Of a stretch of 64,000 nt of DNA, positions 12,208-24,949 are shown piece after piece. The DNA comes from Collybiopsis luxurians FD-317 M1. Lineage: Eukaryota > Basidiomycota > Agaricomycetes > Agaricales > Omphalotaceae. The notes beneath the pieces were generated by a model, which ran no database searches, was not told the origin of the DNA, and saw only the letters and a program-made list of their open reading frames with translations. Position 1 is the first letter of the stretch. Each line of letters opens with the position of its first letter. The stretch lies in contig KN834749.1 of NCBI GenBank assembly GCA_000827265.1, positions 2,660,653-2,724,652 of the forward strand. Reading direction: 5' to 3'. A program made the translations under genes and the position numbers.

Positions 12208-12909
12208 TTACCATTGTACTTTTTATTCAATACCCGCACTTTTGCAATACCCTGGCCCAACTTTGGCAGCAGCATTTTATCATCTTGTTTTCGCTCTTCT
12301 GCAGTATAGATCAAATGTAGCCGTCCCTTGTAGCATAGATAGTTGAAATTTCTTGTTTCTTTCTGTCAGTGCTTGTGTTTCCTGGTTGTTTCCCCGTGGT
12401 GTCGTGGTGTCGTGGTGTCGTGGTGTCGTGGTGTCGTGGTGTCGAAGCATTCTCTTTGTTTCTATTTGGCAACGTGAAAGCTGTCATTTTCCAAGGCTTT
12501 TCGGATTGTTCTTCTCCATGTTCTCGTCACGAAATACCGATGTTAGCCTGGGAAACGGAGATTGTTGTCCGGAGCAGAACCATTTAGAATATGAAAGCTG
12601 TTGAAGGCACCCAAAGTTGAAGGTTGCATATATATTGAACAGCTTTTCCGGAGGCAACGATCAGAACTTTCGAGCTGCGCCTTTTGCAACAATCGAACAA
12701 TAGTTCGTGTATACAGGGCAGGCGATGGACTACAATGTCCGTAATAAAGCATGAAACACTGTTTAGCACAACTCAAAACCCCATCTTGACCTTGATCCAC
12801 GACCACCTACTTCCTTTCCCTCTCTCAGTCCTATCATTCTTTTGAATTTGTCTTCTGAAACGAAGTTATACGACGCCTTGAAATCTGAATACTGGAAATT
12901 CAGGAATAA
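12208..12909. other. intergenic downstream of the RNA polymerase
   Basis: Holds the 8-base minisatellite at 12396-12443 and otherwise only short unsupported ORFs. Confidence 0.45.
12396..12443 (+). repeat. perfect 8-base tandem repeat, six units
   Basis: The unit GTGGTGTC is repeated six times without a mismatch, about 190 bases after the RdRP stop codon. It is a likely length-variable minisatellite; a role in the 3' end of the RdRP transcript cannot be judged. Confidence 0.9.
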
Positions 12910-13550
12910 ATGGCTGATAATCTAGACTGCTTCTCTCTGTGTTTTTGCTGTTTCTGTTTCTGTGAGTTTTCATTCTCTAATGTCCTTGGAACGACCTCAC
13001 TCACGATTGGAATCTTCATAACTGTCATCCTCCCATCGCTGAATCCGTCCTTCTCTCGAATATTTGTTTCCGTACGCAACCGGCTCTGCTTCAGCGATAT
13101 GTGGTCAGAGCGAAACCGGTGCATGTCGATGGCGTGCGTCTCCTTCGGTTTTCATTGCTCTTGCCACCCTTTCCTGATCTCAGTTCTTGGTACTTTTCAG
13201 TCTGTCCTTGTTGTAACTCGCACAAGTTTAGAGACGACGACCCTACATTGAATGACGCCGAACTGGATGCCATAGTTGAAAGGCAGCTGTATGAGCAGCG
13301 GGCTGCTTGGGCAGCTGCCAATCCCGATGCAAGTGGTTCGAAGGGGCTCCATCATCCATACGCTCCCCAGATGCCTGCTCCCGCCATGTTAAACCCGTCG
13401 GAGAAGGAAGTGGGACGAGTACCTTCTCATAGTTCTTCGGGTAGTCAAAGCTATCTCATGTCAGGGCCGATGCAAGTGCAACCGGGGAGTGGACCTGTTA
13501 TGAGCGAGAGGCCCCGGTCCTCAGGTGAATTGACAAGGGAGAAAAGATGA
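12910..13550 (+). CDS. possible small Cys-rich N-terminus protein
   Basis: Proposed exons are 12910-12961 and 13201-13550, giving 133 aa. The N terminus is hydrophobic and rich in Cys and Phe (CFSLCFCCFCF) and joins to CPCCNSHKFRDDDPTLND. After that comes a charged helix-like stretch (AELDAIVERQLYEQ) and a Pro/Ser/Met-rich tail. The intron would be 239 bases, long for this region, so an extra exon may be hidden inside it. Clustered Cys at the N terminus would suit membrane association or acylation. I do not recognise the family, and the 5' exon is the weakest part of the model. Confidence 0.4.
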
Positions 13551-14127
13551 GCGAGCGGAATTTCATGAGGCGGAGGAGTTTGGATGATGTGAGGGAGCCT
13601 TCCCTGTGGGCTTTGTACTGTACGTCGAGCTCAGTGATACCTATCCTCATTACTATAGCTGGCATACACCAAGGACGATTGATCGAGCAATTTATCTCAC
13701 TGACGAGTCCAGATTCATCTTACCGACTTTAGAGTTTAACGAGATAACGCAACGCGCGTCAAACGCGGTATCCTCGACTGTTTGCATCCGTCTTTCGCCT
13801 GCCCGCCTTTTCGACAGTCCGTAGAGCCCTCTCTATACCCGTCGCTGTACAGTATCTCACGATAAGATCCACCGTGACTAGCAACTGCGCCTCGAGCCTT
13901 CAGCTACCATCTGATACTTTTGAGTTGTTGAGCAATGACTGTGTCACACCTATTCTCAGGGGTTCAAGTATTCGATCGCATCTGCACATTGTGGCATAGC
14001 AACCCGAAGTCGTCACCAAGAGTGATAAAACACTTTAGGACGAGATGTATAAAGTACTGTGTTTCCGCATATCTTGATAGCTATCCGTTCTCTCCTTCCA
14101 CTTCGTGCTATTAAGTCTGTCAGCGCC
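13551..14127. other. intergenic before the DUF6533 pair
   Basis: Short open frames in two registers (about 13547-13824) show no domain and no consistent splice chain. I see nothing else. Confidence 0.4.
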
Positions 14128-15828
14128 ATGCCGGCGGCAGCTGGGGCGGGATTAGCCCCGATATTTGATCTCTTTGAAGCGGTGGAAATTGGTAGAACCC
14201 TCGCCCTCGCCATTCTGGCACTCAACATCTGGGATATTTTCATTACCTTTGACGATGAGGTGAGACTTGGCTTGCTTAGCCCCTGCTTTTCATACTCATT
14301 TGCTCCTGGAAGGTCGCTTTCTTTTGGACTGGCCCCTGGTCATTCACCCGTTGTCTCTTCTTCCTTGTAAGCACTTATTATGTTGCATTTCATTCTAGAT
14401 ATCTCCCAATGACCTCGGTTTTGACAGAATCGTTATACAGCGCCGGCCGCTGCTACGTGAGCTCATGTTTCATCATCTGGCATCCTGCGGCAGGAGATTG
14501 ATCTTGCCCTTCTCTATGTAGTGTCACTCTTTATGGTATTCCTCACTCTTTAGTGGACATCATAAGAAGATGCACTGATTTCCACACAGGTTTTATAGGG
14601 TCAAATCTGTCTGCGACGGTATGAACTTTTTGAACTTAACGAGTTATACAACATACTAACTCTCCGTTCCAGACGTAAGCCCGTTATTTGCCAGACATCT
14701 TTCTTGCATGCGGTGACAGGAGCTTTCTGAACTTCAGTTGCACAAATATCTTCATCTCCGGCTTCACCATGGCCATCACAGGCATGATCGCCGTTCAAGG
14801 TATGAAACGACACTCCTCACATAGTTCGTGTCAGTATTGACACAATATTCAAAGCCGCCATCATCTTTCGCATATGGTATCTCTTCAGTCATGACTGGTT
14901 CATACGGGCGAGCGCCATCGCTGCATTCTTAAGCGGTAATTTCTGCACCTGTTATTTTCTCTCCCAAAATATCCAAGTCCAACTCGCCACTCCATATGTC
15001 GATCAGGCTGAGATTCTTAAAATCATTGAACCAGATTACGAACTTCGAGGATGCACTTTTACTATTCAGGACAATATGTGGAGGTTATTTGTACCGGCCT
15101 TGATCTTGCATACGTTGCTGTATTTGTTCACGACTCTCAGGGTCTTCAGGGTACCGAAGGCCCTGAGAGATACGCCGGCATTGAACAGATTGCTACAAGA
15201 GTAGGTGTTGTATATTCTACGTTTCAACTGAGATTTCTAACGTAGATAATACCCAGCGGTGGAATGTTCTACACGGTAGTCATCGGTACTCTTTCATCAA
15301 TTTTACTAGTGAGTTTTGACGCGAAGAAGTATTGTAGTTGCAGTAGGTATTCAAACGATCGGAGCTTGTCTAACCTCAGTACCAAAGGTAAGCCTAATGA
15401 GCGGTTGATGTAGGACCCCTTCTAATCTGCTTCACGAACCTCCAGATCAACATCCCAGCGATCTTCTCAAAGTGATTTCGAATCTGTTTATGACTATCTT
15501 TTTCTTTGGTCTGATATCAGAATGCCCCAGTTTTATGAATACGATCTGTTCCGCGGCCGTTACACGTTTGATGATTCGCTTCAAGTCCCTCGCCGCCGAC
15601 TTGGGTTACGATGAAGTCTGGATTCTCAGTCATGTCGAGCTTCAACGACTCCCTTGGAAGAAGGGCTATCGAGATGGGGAAATCCTCGTCGAAATAGAAT
15701 CCATTACGGAAGAATCATGTGCGGACCACGAAAGGGGTGTCAGGCTGGAACCGCGTCTGAAAGAGTCTCGAGCCGGGGTCTTGAAGGAACCCACGGCCGT
15801 GTTCACACCGGAAATGGCGGTTATTTAA
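14128..15828 (+). CDS. DUF6533-type multi-pass membrane protein (copy 1)
   Basis: A multi-exon gene. The N-terminal DUF6533 signature is clear: ALNIWDIFITFDDE at the end of exon 1 (14128-14259), then VAFFWTGPWSFTRCLFFL (14313-14366), then NRYTAP from 14428. Later exons code hydrophobic helices (for example FISGFTMAITGMIAV), the loop IIFRIWYLFSHDW, an arm with VFRVPKALRDTPAL, DGGMFYTVV, and INIPAIFS. The last exon carries AAVTRLMIRFKSLAADLGY and a charged cytosolic tail ending at 15828. The frame can be followed from 14738 to the end, but the short exons between 14457 and 14737 are uncertain, because one reading would need an implausible 25-base intron. These proteins are common in mushrooms and have no established function; about seven membrane spans are likely. 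Confidence 0.75.
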
Positions 15829-16758
15829 TAGCATAACTTAGCCCCATATGGATGTGTCGGTCCCGACTTACAGTGAGTTGCTCTTACCATCCGCATCGAT
15901 GAACGCGCCGAATGATTCTTCTATAGGACCCAGAAGAGGTTAAAGCGTGCAAAACTCCACTCATTCACGAATTCCAGCTGATCATCTTTTTCCATAACAC
16001 ATGAACCTTTTCCTTGTACCCCATTGGTGGTATCTCAAGGAAAACATAGTGGTTCCTGGATAGGAGTGACAGTGAAGGGAGTATGTACGCGACGGGGGAC
16101 AATTGCTGGATTGAAGGCATGTTACGAACAACATGTGTCATTGTCAACGAGACTGTAATATATTGTTCGGTATCCTATTGAGTAGATGGTGGGAACATCG
16201 AATGCCTATGCTTTTCGTTGTAAGGTTGACTCCGTGATTCTCCTAAACAATGTCTATGCTGGTCTATGCTACATCCAGGACCCCAGACTGCAGCTCTCTT
16301 CCGAAACCGCCACATCAGCATCACCCCCTACTCTAGCGATGTTCGTACGGTAACCATTCTATACATAAACACTTTCAACTGAGCTCGCTCGAATTCACAC
16401 AGCTTTACTTATCTGATGGATTCACGTCCTGAATAGATGCATCTGATTCTCATCATCCAGCTGGAAGTGAGTGGGTGAGAACCATCAGTCCAAGCGATGT
16501 CGAAATACGCGTTTGATTGTTCTCATCATCCTGTCTAGGAATAAATACTCGCGCTCTGGCGATGGACAAGTTTTTTTGCCTTCGGTGCCCATTGTAATTC
16601 ATCTTTGGAGGGCTATTCTTGAATCCTTCCACTCTTTTAGCAACATTCCTTCCATTCTTGTATATTTCCTCTGTTCGAGCAGGTCTCTTCTTTCGCGACG
16701 ACTCGAATTCGCATTCACCACTGCTCTTTCTCCTGATAGCACGACTACGGCCACTTAA
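15829..16758. other. intergenic between the two DUF6533 genes
   Basis: Spacer with no recognisable gene. ORFs on either strand near 16453-16872 run through the promoter and first exon of the next gene and lack motifs. Confidence 0.45.
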
Positions 16759-18741
16759 ATGCAAGTGATAGAAATTCCTCGCGAAATCCCCCATTTCATT
16801 CTTGGTTCTTTGGAGGGTGCTGAAATCGCGAGGATTGTGACCATTGCTTGTCTTGCATTGCTTGGTACGCATGAATCATGTCGTTAGGATATACGAGTGA
16901 ATAATGAGCCGCCTCGTCTCTATCTTCTCTAGTCTATGAGGTACAGTCTCCACAACGTTGTTGAGCCAGAGCCCTAATGTCCGCTGAAGTGGTTGATTAC
17001 GCTTGACCAAGAGGTAAGTATTTTCATGCTACTCAACGCGGGGACTAAACAATTCTCTTATCTCTTTGTGGAACAGATAGAGTATTTTTGGACTGGAAAA
17101 TGGACGCTTTCACGAATTTTATTCTTTCTTGTGAGTACTTGAATCATTTATGATCTCGAATAGCAAGGTAATGGTTTTCGCAGAACCGATATGTTCCCCC
17201 GCTTGTGACTTTGTGCGTACCATATCTCAGCTCTTCTCTGCACTTTTGTGTCTGAGTGTAGCCTTGTGTCTCCCCGAAGGTTTGGACTCATTTGTTAGTG
17301 TCTCACTTGGGCCAGTCCGAGTAAATCTGTCTGAGCTCATCATGCCGCTTTCGCCAGTATTTTCTGCGTTGAATCCTTCGAGACAAGTAAGTTCAGTCTA
17401 CGCTTTGAGGCGTCCATCATTAACAATGTAACACCCTCGCTACCTTCTTTTCGATCTAGTTGTTCGTAATTTCTGGATTCTACTGTCCTATTGTTTATTT
17501 TGGTATTCTTACTCGTTTACGCAGCTGTACCTCAGGCATCCAGTTTGTATTCTTCGCGGATATGATCACCCTGGGCATTGTGCAAGGTCCGCCTCTAAAT
17601 CTGCGGATTTTCTTGTGATAACCTCACGCTCAAAATTCATTCACTCTCGATAGCAATGCTCATCTCACGAGTATGGTACCTCTTCCCCCATGACAAAATC
17701 ATTCAGTACGGAATCATCGTGCTCTGGATCTTCTCTATGGCGTTCTCGTTAGCATATACTGGCGTCGCTGCCAAGGGCTTGAATCTGCTACTGGACGACA
17801 GTATCTTTGCGTTGGGCACGGTGGGTTGTCGGGCTGCGAGGCCTGCCAATTTTTGGAGGATGTTCATTCCTGGATTGGTTTTGCATGTAAGTTCCTCATA
17901 AACGTTCGATCTTCTTGAATCAAAAAACTGACTTTTGGCGCATTCATCGCCGTTGAAGACTATTCTATACGTGCTTACTGCGTATAGAGCATTACGCAAT
18001 CGACGTGTACTACAGGAGGCTCCGGTTCTAAAGCGTCTTCTTAGAGAGTGTGTGGTTGTTTACGATGCAGCATTCAGGATCTAAATACATATACAGCGGA
18101 GGCCTCTTTTTCTTTGTGGTTTTTGGTGAGGCCTTTCCATAGCGAGCCGTTTTCCCAATTCTCAATTATTTCCTCCCCACAGTTTCAGTCGGATTTACTG
18201 CAGTTGGTTCATTCCTTCAGGAAGTACCCCAGGTAAGTCATCACCTTGCTTGAGGATAGTCGATGGCAGATGAGGGCTAAGCTTGTTGAACTAGATCAAC
18301 ATTCCGGTTATATTCTCAAGGTAAATTTCAATTATTCATTATCTGGGGAACGACCTGTGCTCTTACGCTTAATAAAATTCATTGCTGATGTTATTTCTTC
18401 ACTCAGTTACCTCATCACCGTAACTTCCATCGCGGTACTGTCGTCCGTCTCCAGAAATTTTGACCTTTTACTCACTCATTGGCCAGATGACTCGCATTCT
18501 ATTCAGTATCCACTCTTTGGCCTCACATCTCGGTTCAGAAGCTGGATGGCTTTTGAGCAATGCCGAGTTACGGAGAGTTCATTGGAGGACGGGCTCTACC
18601 GAGGGAGAGATAATAATTGAACGCCTCTACAATGACGACGACGACGACCCGGAGGCCCGTGATGGAACATTTCGGTCGGCGAGCGCATTGAAGATGTCAA
18701 AGGTCGGAATGTTCAACGACGATACAATGTGGTCTCAGTAG
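16759..18741 (+). pseudogene. DUF6533-type membrane protein (copy 2), probable frameshift near the 3' end
   Basis: The tandem paralog of the preceding gene. Exons I can follow are 16759-16864, 16933-16940, 16990-17013, 17077-17130, NRYVPP from 17184, then 17525-17586, 17654-17886, 17959-18047, 18097-18125, 18183-18232 and 18295-18320. The DUF6533 core reads VYEWLITLDQE then IEYFWTGKWTLSRILFFL. Later come ISRVWYLFPHDK, GGLFFFVVF and INIPVIFS, matching copy 1 with the same exon lengths (54, 29 and 26 bases). After 18320 the conserved C-terminal helix (MTRILFSIHSLASHLG) and acidic tail lie in a frame that no GT/AG junction I can find reaches. The reachable frame stops at 18620, and the conserved frame at 18741. 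Either there is a one-base indel near 18435-18460 or I have missed a splice form. The middle exons (17217-17524) are also unresolved. Confidence 0.6.
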
Positions 18742-19558
18742 GTTTGTAGCATATGGGATCACTGTTAGGCCACGGACAAAAGAAGATTTCATCTTCGATG
18801 ACTGTGAATAAGTTACTGGGACTTGCTTTAGCCTACTATTTCTCGCTTCGGTATGCAATGTGTACTGTCACTTCGTAAGCGATTCATGAACTCTTCTTTG
18901 GGACTCTGAGTAATTTACGAAATTATTTTAATTGCTGTACTACTTGGACTTACTCGGACTATCACGCTCATCTATGCGCCGCATTCCTTCAATGTGATGG
19001 TTGGGGCAATATGTTTACTTCATCTTGGAGGTGATTGAGGGTAATTATGAATGAAATGTGCTGGACTCGGGGAAAATCTACGGTATTTCTCTAGTAAGAA
19101 TTCCTCATGACAAACTGCGAAAGGCATCACCGATGGAAGCCAGCTTGTTATTACTTGTGCATACTATCAAAATGAAGAATCTTTCCACAGCGACTTGAGT
19201 GCAAACAACTCTCATTGCGAGCGATTTAATGATAGAAGGGCATCTACCTCCGCTTGTGAATTTGTCTCAACTTTTGAACCCTGTCTGTCCCCGCGGCAAT
19301 GGTGCTAGGGTGCTAGAGCTGAAGCGATTATGGATTTTATTCGCGCTGCAATACAATTACCCTTTATATCATTATTAGATTGAAACAGAACTCACGTACC
19401 GCTGTGTCGTATCTGTGGTAATTCAGGAGTATAACTTCGTCACTTTAGACAAAGTTCAAATCTGGACATGTAGTACAAGAAGCTGAGTGATCTCGGGCTA
19501 AATTGCTTTGAGCCCTCGCCCACTTCTTTTCTATCTAGTTTCGTTGTCGTTTTATCCG
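18742..19558. other. intergenic before the polysaccharide deacetylase
   Basis: AT-rich, broken in all frames; no gene or repeat recognised. Confidence 0.45.
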
Positions 19559-21843
19559 ATGCTTTTGGGTTTGTATGCCTCCATTGCAGCTGGGTTGCTA
19601 CTCCAAGTGGTACTCGGACAGGATGGAAGCATCACGGGTCCTCAGAGTAGTGCTGAAGCTGCTGGATACTCTTGCGACGCTTCAAAATGCCAGCTTCCCA
19701 ACTGTAATTGTGCCAGTACGAGCAGTTCTTCCATCTCAAAACGACGCAGACTAACTACCCCCTACTCAAGGTACTTCTCCTCCTGGCGGACTCAATGGGG
19801 TAAGCTCAAAACATTCAAATTGTCTGGGCGTCGGGTACACAGGATTAAGGACGAAGACGACAATGAATGAGATCGTGCGAGCCCCTCAGCCATCGCGATC
19901 ACGAGGTTTGCGCATGATGCTGCGAACTTATCACTTCTCCTTCCAATACCATCTCCGCTGCAAAATAAGCTGTAAATGATTGACAACTTTCCCTTTTTTT
20001 TCAGTCGGATGTGCCCCAATTTATTGTTTTTACCGCCGACGACGCAGTCCAGTCCTACACTATCGATGCAGTTAACCAGCTTCTGGCGCAGCGAAAGAAT
20101 CCCAACGGTTGTCCGCTCAAAATGACTTACTATACCAGTCTAAACTATACAAACTATACATTGGTACGCTTTTTCCCTCTTAATGAAAGTTATTCCATCT
20201 GGTACCAATGGTGCATTGGCTACAGGTGACAGGTCATTACGTGCCATAAACTCTTGATTATTTCAGAGCTGAAAATGCGCTTTCAGATTGGTTTGTAGCG
20301 GGAAATGAAATTGCGGACCATACGTACGACTCAAGTTCACTTTCTGAACTTCAAACTTACTAGAACTTCAAAGGATGACGCATCAGGGGGATCCATCTCA
20401 AGCTGAAATCAATGGTAATCTCATTGCACTGAATTCACTCGCAGGTAAGTACATCTGCCCAGCATATGTTCCTTACTTGACCAGGCTTTAGGTATACCTA
20501 TGAGTGCCATTATTGGATTTCGAGCGCCGTACCTCAATTATACCCCCGACACATTCACTCGTTTGAAAGCTGCTGGTTTCACCTACGATTCCAGCGCTTC
20601 GTCATCACTACCTGTTGACGCTGATGGCACAGACGCATACTGGCCCTACACATTAGATTACGGGCTAGCGAACGACTGTCTGACTGTTGAGGGAGTATGT
20701 CAGGGCCAACCACAGGTCCCTGGTCTGTGGGAGGTTCCGATGTACGCATTCTTTGACCAAAGAGGAGTAGATGGGATTCACCTCATGGATAATTATCTGG
20801 ATCCCTGCAATGGAAATTCGGTTGTAGATGATAACGCAACATTAGAGTACATGAAGGATACGTTCACGAAACATTACAATGGTAATCGACAGCCCATTGG
20901 GTTATACACTCATCCTATCCATCTTGCGGTGCATCTTCTTCCCTACTTCTAGCTTTCTTTCCTCTGAAAATGCACTGTTTATCTTTCAGACGAACTATCC
21001 TGGTGTACCCGCTCCTACTTCAACTATCAACATGCTCAACTCATTCCTCGACTGGGCTCAAGAGCAGCCCAATGTCTGGATAGTCTCTACAGCGCAGCTT
21101 CTTGCTTGGGTACGCGATCCTAAATCTGTCGCCGATCTCAATAGCTCGGATGCTTTGAAATGCTCGACGCCTCAAGTGGATCCATCAAAGCAGATCTGCA
21201 ATGGAATACCTCAGAATGAGAATGGATTGCTCAATCATTGCGCTTTTTCGGATTTCCCTTTCTATACTTGTGTACGATCTCTAATCATCCGGCTCAAGAT
21301 TTAGATGAACTAACAAGTTGCTTTACTTCGGATATTAGTATGGTTGTCCTGTCGAGACTCCAACTGCAGACAATCCCAATCCTGCGCAATCGGTTCCTGC
21401 GGGTGGTCAGGCGCGATATAGGTGTATGTGGCCGTGATAGCATCTTTTTCAATTTTGCCTAAAGTATGTTACGCCAGTGCCGGCAAATTGTACCACGGCG
21501 TTCTGGGACCCAGTTGCCGGAAACTGCTTGTGCCAAGATAGCTCATGCCAGTTCAGCGATGAATCAAGACCTATTGGAGTACGTGTCTTTTTTTTTCTGG
21601 GTGTGCACAGTGGGGCTGAACAGCCTTTTCTTTCCTTTCCTTCAACATATAAAGCCCAATGGAGCTAACCTTACAGGCGGCGGAACTGGAGGTGCACTTC
21701 AGAGTGGCTCCGCAACACCATCATTTGAAGCATTTAATGGGGCAGATCCATCACCACTCTTCTCAACTGGCGCAAAGCATGCGCTGGTAGTTGGTCTAAT
21801 CGGAGCCGTAATCGGAGCTGCAGAAGTGATAGGGAGGCTTTAG
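19559..21843 (+). CDS. GPI-anchored polysaccharide (chitin) deacetylase-like protein, CE4
   Basis: Eleven exons: 19559-19715, 19771-19799, 20005-20163, 20226-20232, 20287-20323, 20374-20444, 20492-20928, 20990-21271, 21339-21423, 21478-21578 and 21655-21843, giving 517 aa in one frame. A signal peptide (LYASIAAGLLLQVVLG) precedes a short Cys-rich segment. The deacetylase core has FTADDA (usual form TFDDA), then HTMTH, which supplies the two metal-binding His and is rebuilt only by the 20324-20373 intron. GFRAPYLNYT, GLYTHPIHLA and NVWIVSTAQLLAWV follow. Cys-rich modules come next, and the C terminus is hydrophobic (HALVVGLIGAVIGAAEVIG) after a small-residue region, as expected for a GPI signal. 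The family removes acetyl groups from chitin or related cell-wall polymers. One exon is only 7 bases. The Phe-to-Ala change beside the catalytic Asp is unusual but leaves the DD pair intact. Confidence 0.87.
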
Positions 21844-22948
21844 GCGTAGTTGGGACAAACGAATGAATATATGGAGGAATCGAAGAGAAACAAGACATTG
21901 AATACCTTTTCTACAGCATATTAGTCGTACACTTTTTAACTGGGACTCTCGAGGACATTTCGTTGACAATTATCTCTCACCTTCACGCTCCCTTTCCTTC
22001 TAAAATTGATGGATCCTGGAACTGATACGTAGCACGCATCTCATGCCATGGTGTTGACTAGGACTTGACTATATCATAATGCGATCTAGAATCTAGGAAA
22101 GTTACTGGTTTGATTGTGGTTTTGAACAGGGTTTCCGAAACTTGGAAATACGTGGGGGCAAACAATGGACGTGACCGTGAGGATGGTCCGTGCACACTTC
22201 TCGGGATCATATATAAACCCCTCTTCGACATCTGATTTCCTTACCACTCTGGCCTTTTGGCTTAGATCAAGTGTAGTATCTGTTCTTAATAGTTTAACCA
22301 CTATTACGAGGGCACCGCCCTCCGTATTTGGTTATCTAATTTTTGCCGCCCTTGCTCTTCGTGCTCTGCTTGCAACACGGGGGCGTGATGACCTTGCTAT
22401 TGCAGTATCGGCTTGCGTCGTCGGGGGATTCACACTTTTGCTCTTTTTGCTTATATTTTGGCTATACTGTCAATTGACGGTGAGCGGGTAGAAGCAATAA
22501 CGAGAGATGGTGTTTTCCTTTGGGTGCTTGTATCGTAGTTGTCTACAGTGCTTTCTTGTATCTCGTTAGCTGAATGTATGGATCGTTGAACCCTTGTGCA
22601 AATGTATTTGGTTCCTCGTCAAAAGAGGTCGTCTATAGCTAATTGAGATAAGGGTAGGGAAGGCAAAAATGTGTGTTGGAAGGAAGGATATTGCACGGCA
22701 CCGTGTTGGAATTACACAATTCTCGTGAATACAAGTGAGCAGTTGTATTCGTGATGCGGGAGGCAGGTGTCGACATTCGTACGTGATGGTCTTGTCGAAG
22801 GTGAGCCAGATGGCGTGATGGATTTCTGGAATTTCGTTTCCACTACCCTCGTGCACTGAATTGAGGCTTTTTATATTTACACCATGACACTTTGTGTTCT
22901 TCAAGTTGGGCGTAATCTTCCGGAACTGTATCTCGCTGCATTGTCAAA
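21844..22948. other. intergenic upstream of the first UNC93-like gene
   Basis: A TATATAAA-like element lies at about 22208. A 108-codon hydrophobic open frame at 22165-22491 has its only ATG upstream of that element and no recognisable family, so I do not call it a gene. Confidence 0.4.
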
Positions 22949-24617
22949 ATGGTGAACTCGAATAAAGTTGTTCACGATGAAGCCCCAGAAAAGGCCAAGT
23001 TGGTACCAGGTGAGTGTCAAGGGGCACTCAAGCTTGTCGCATAGAATGACCATGTTCGCTAGTGAGATGGTATCATTCTACGTTCTACAATATCACCGTC
23101 CTTGGACTCTGCAACTTGGCTGCCCCAGGGATATGGGGAGCAATGAATTCACTTGGTGCAGGAGGATCGCAGTCCCCTTCACTTGTGAATACTTCCAATG
23201 CTCTGACATTTTGCCTCATGGTTGTGTCCTGTTACTTTTCAAGCGCTCTTGTTCACTTCATCGGGATTAAAGGAGCGTTAGTATTTGGGACGTACGTGCT
23301 GTTATTTATCCATACGCATTGCCGGACTTCAGCTCACAGACCCCCTTAGCCTTGGTTATGCCCCATTCGCCGCCGGGCTCTATACCAACAACAGATTTGG
23401 GAACGAGTGGTTGGTATTATTAGGTGCAGCGTTGTGCGGCATCTCTGCGGGGGTGTTTTGGGCTGCAGAAGCTGCCATTGCCATTGCCTACCCGGAACCG
23501 TGGAATCGAGGAAAAGCTCTGGGATATTGGCTCACCTATCGATTAAGCGGTCAAATCCTTGGAGGTGCCATCAATCTTGGACTTAACGCGAAAGCAAATG
23601 AGGCAGGAAAAGTCTCGTATACTGTTTATCTCGTCTTCATAGCCATTCAAGCTACGGGACCCTTTGTTGCCCTCCTACTAAACAAGCCGGACAAAGTCGA
23701 GCGTCAAGATGGCAAGAAAATTTCGATGACAATTCACGACCATCCCTGGGCCGAAATGAAGGCAACGACCAAGGCTTTCTTCAACCCAAAGTTCCTCTTG
23801 ATTGTGCTTTGGATTGGACAGGCTGTTTTCGCTGAAGCCGTTTATTTTACGTATCTCGCTCGTAGGTGCATCGCAATCAGAGAGATGGAACAGATAGCTG
23901 ACATACTACCTAGTATATTTCACTGTCCGAGCTCGAGCCCTTGGCTCTTTTCTCTCGGGAATTTGTGCTGTGATTGCGGGAAACTTGCTCGGGGTATATT
24001 TGCTTTCAGTGTCAACAAATTTCCGCTGACCAGCTAAACCGTTAGAACTGGCTAGACCGAGCAAAGTTCTCTCTCAAACTCCGCGCGCGTGCAACTTTCT
24101 GGACGATTGCGGTCTGCCAAGGTGCATGGTGGATATGGGCCGTGATACTTGCCACTCACTTCCGTTCCACGAAACCGACATACGACTGGTCCTCCCCTGG
24201 CTTCGGTAAAGCATTCGGGGTGTATATTTTTCTGACAATTGGATTCCAGGTCAATTACCTATTCTTGTGGGTTGCTTCAATTTCCACTATGCAGATCTGA
24301 GCTTACCAAACGACAGATACTTCATCGTCACTAACCTGTCCAAGACCGAAGAGGAAGTAATCCGAAATGCTGCTCTTTTACGTGGAGTCGAGTCGGCATG
24401 GCAAGCCGTGAGTTACGGTCTTACGTCGCTGACGATCTTCGCAGAGGTCGGAGGGGTTTACATTAATTTTGGGCTCTGGGCTGTTGCTATCCTTCCAGCG
24501 TGGTTAGTGGCTCGAAAGTTCGGGGTTAATCGGCTTGACCAAGAAGAGACGGGAGAGGATAGTGAGGTGCATGATTCGGATGGAATAGAATCTGATTATA
24601 AAGACCCCCGTCAGTGA
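22949..24617 (+). CDS. UNC93-like (DUF895) major-facilitator membrane protein, copy 1
   Basis: Six exons: 22949-23009, 23063-23291, 23350-23861, 23914-23993, 24046-24266 and 24317-24617, giving 467 aa. Around eleven hydrophobic spans are visible. Conserved stretches include NLAAPGIWGAMNSLGAGG in the first helices, CGISAGVFWAAEAAIAIAYP, GKALGYWLTYRLSGQILGG, and later QGAWWIWAVILAT and YGLTSLTIFAEVGG. The C-terminal tail is acidic. Proteins of this type are integral membrane members of the MFS superfamily; the substrate in fungi is not known. The exons of 229, 512, 80 and 221 bases match copy 2 exactly. Confidence 0.9.
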
Positions 24618-24949
24618 ACGTGGGTCTTGCAGAAGCTGAAGAGCTGGACGTTGTATATGTTTCCTAGTACTTTGTCTCAGTCGACTACCTATTGTGGCAG
24701 GGAGTTTCGAGCCGGAAAAAGAGTAATGAAGTAGTCAAATAAGAATTAAATGACTCAAATGGTAAACCCCAAAGGTACGTCGTCGAGACAGCGGGAATAA
24801 AATTGATACAGGGAAAAATAGTTAAGGGAAATTAAGCGCCGACTTTTCCGTGCCGCACTAGTATCGGCCCTCGGGTTAGGGTTTCACGCGTATCACTATT
24901 AAAGAATCCAACGGTACCCAGCTCAACTCCAAGCTATCACCGTCTCACC
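24618..24949. other. intergenic, 3' of UNC93-like copy 1
   Basis: A spacer of 332 bases; no gene seen. It contains the upstream region of the plus-strand gene at 24950. Confidence 0.45.

Noticed and set aside
14713..14737. 25-base intron in DUF6533 copy 1
   Set aside because: It would join the frames neatly but is far shorter than any other intron here (about 48 bases or more), so the exon structure in this part was left open.
22165..22491. 108-codon hydrophobic ORF as a small membrane protein gene
   Set aside because: Its only Met lies upstream of a TATATAAA-like element and the sequence has no family pattern or supporting exons.
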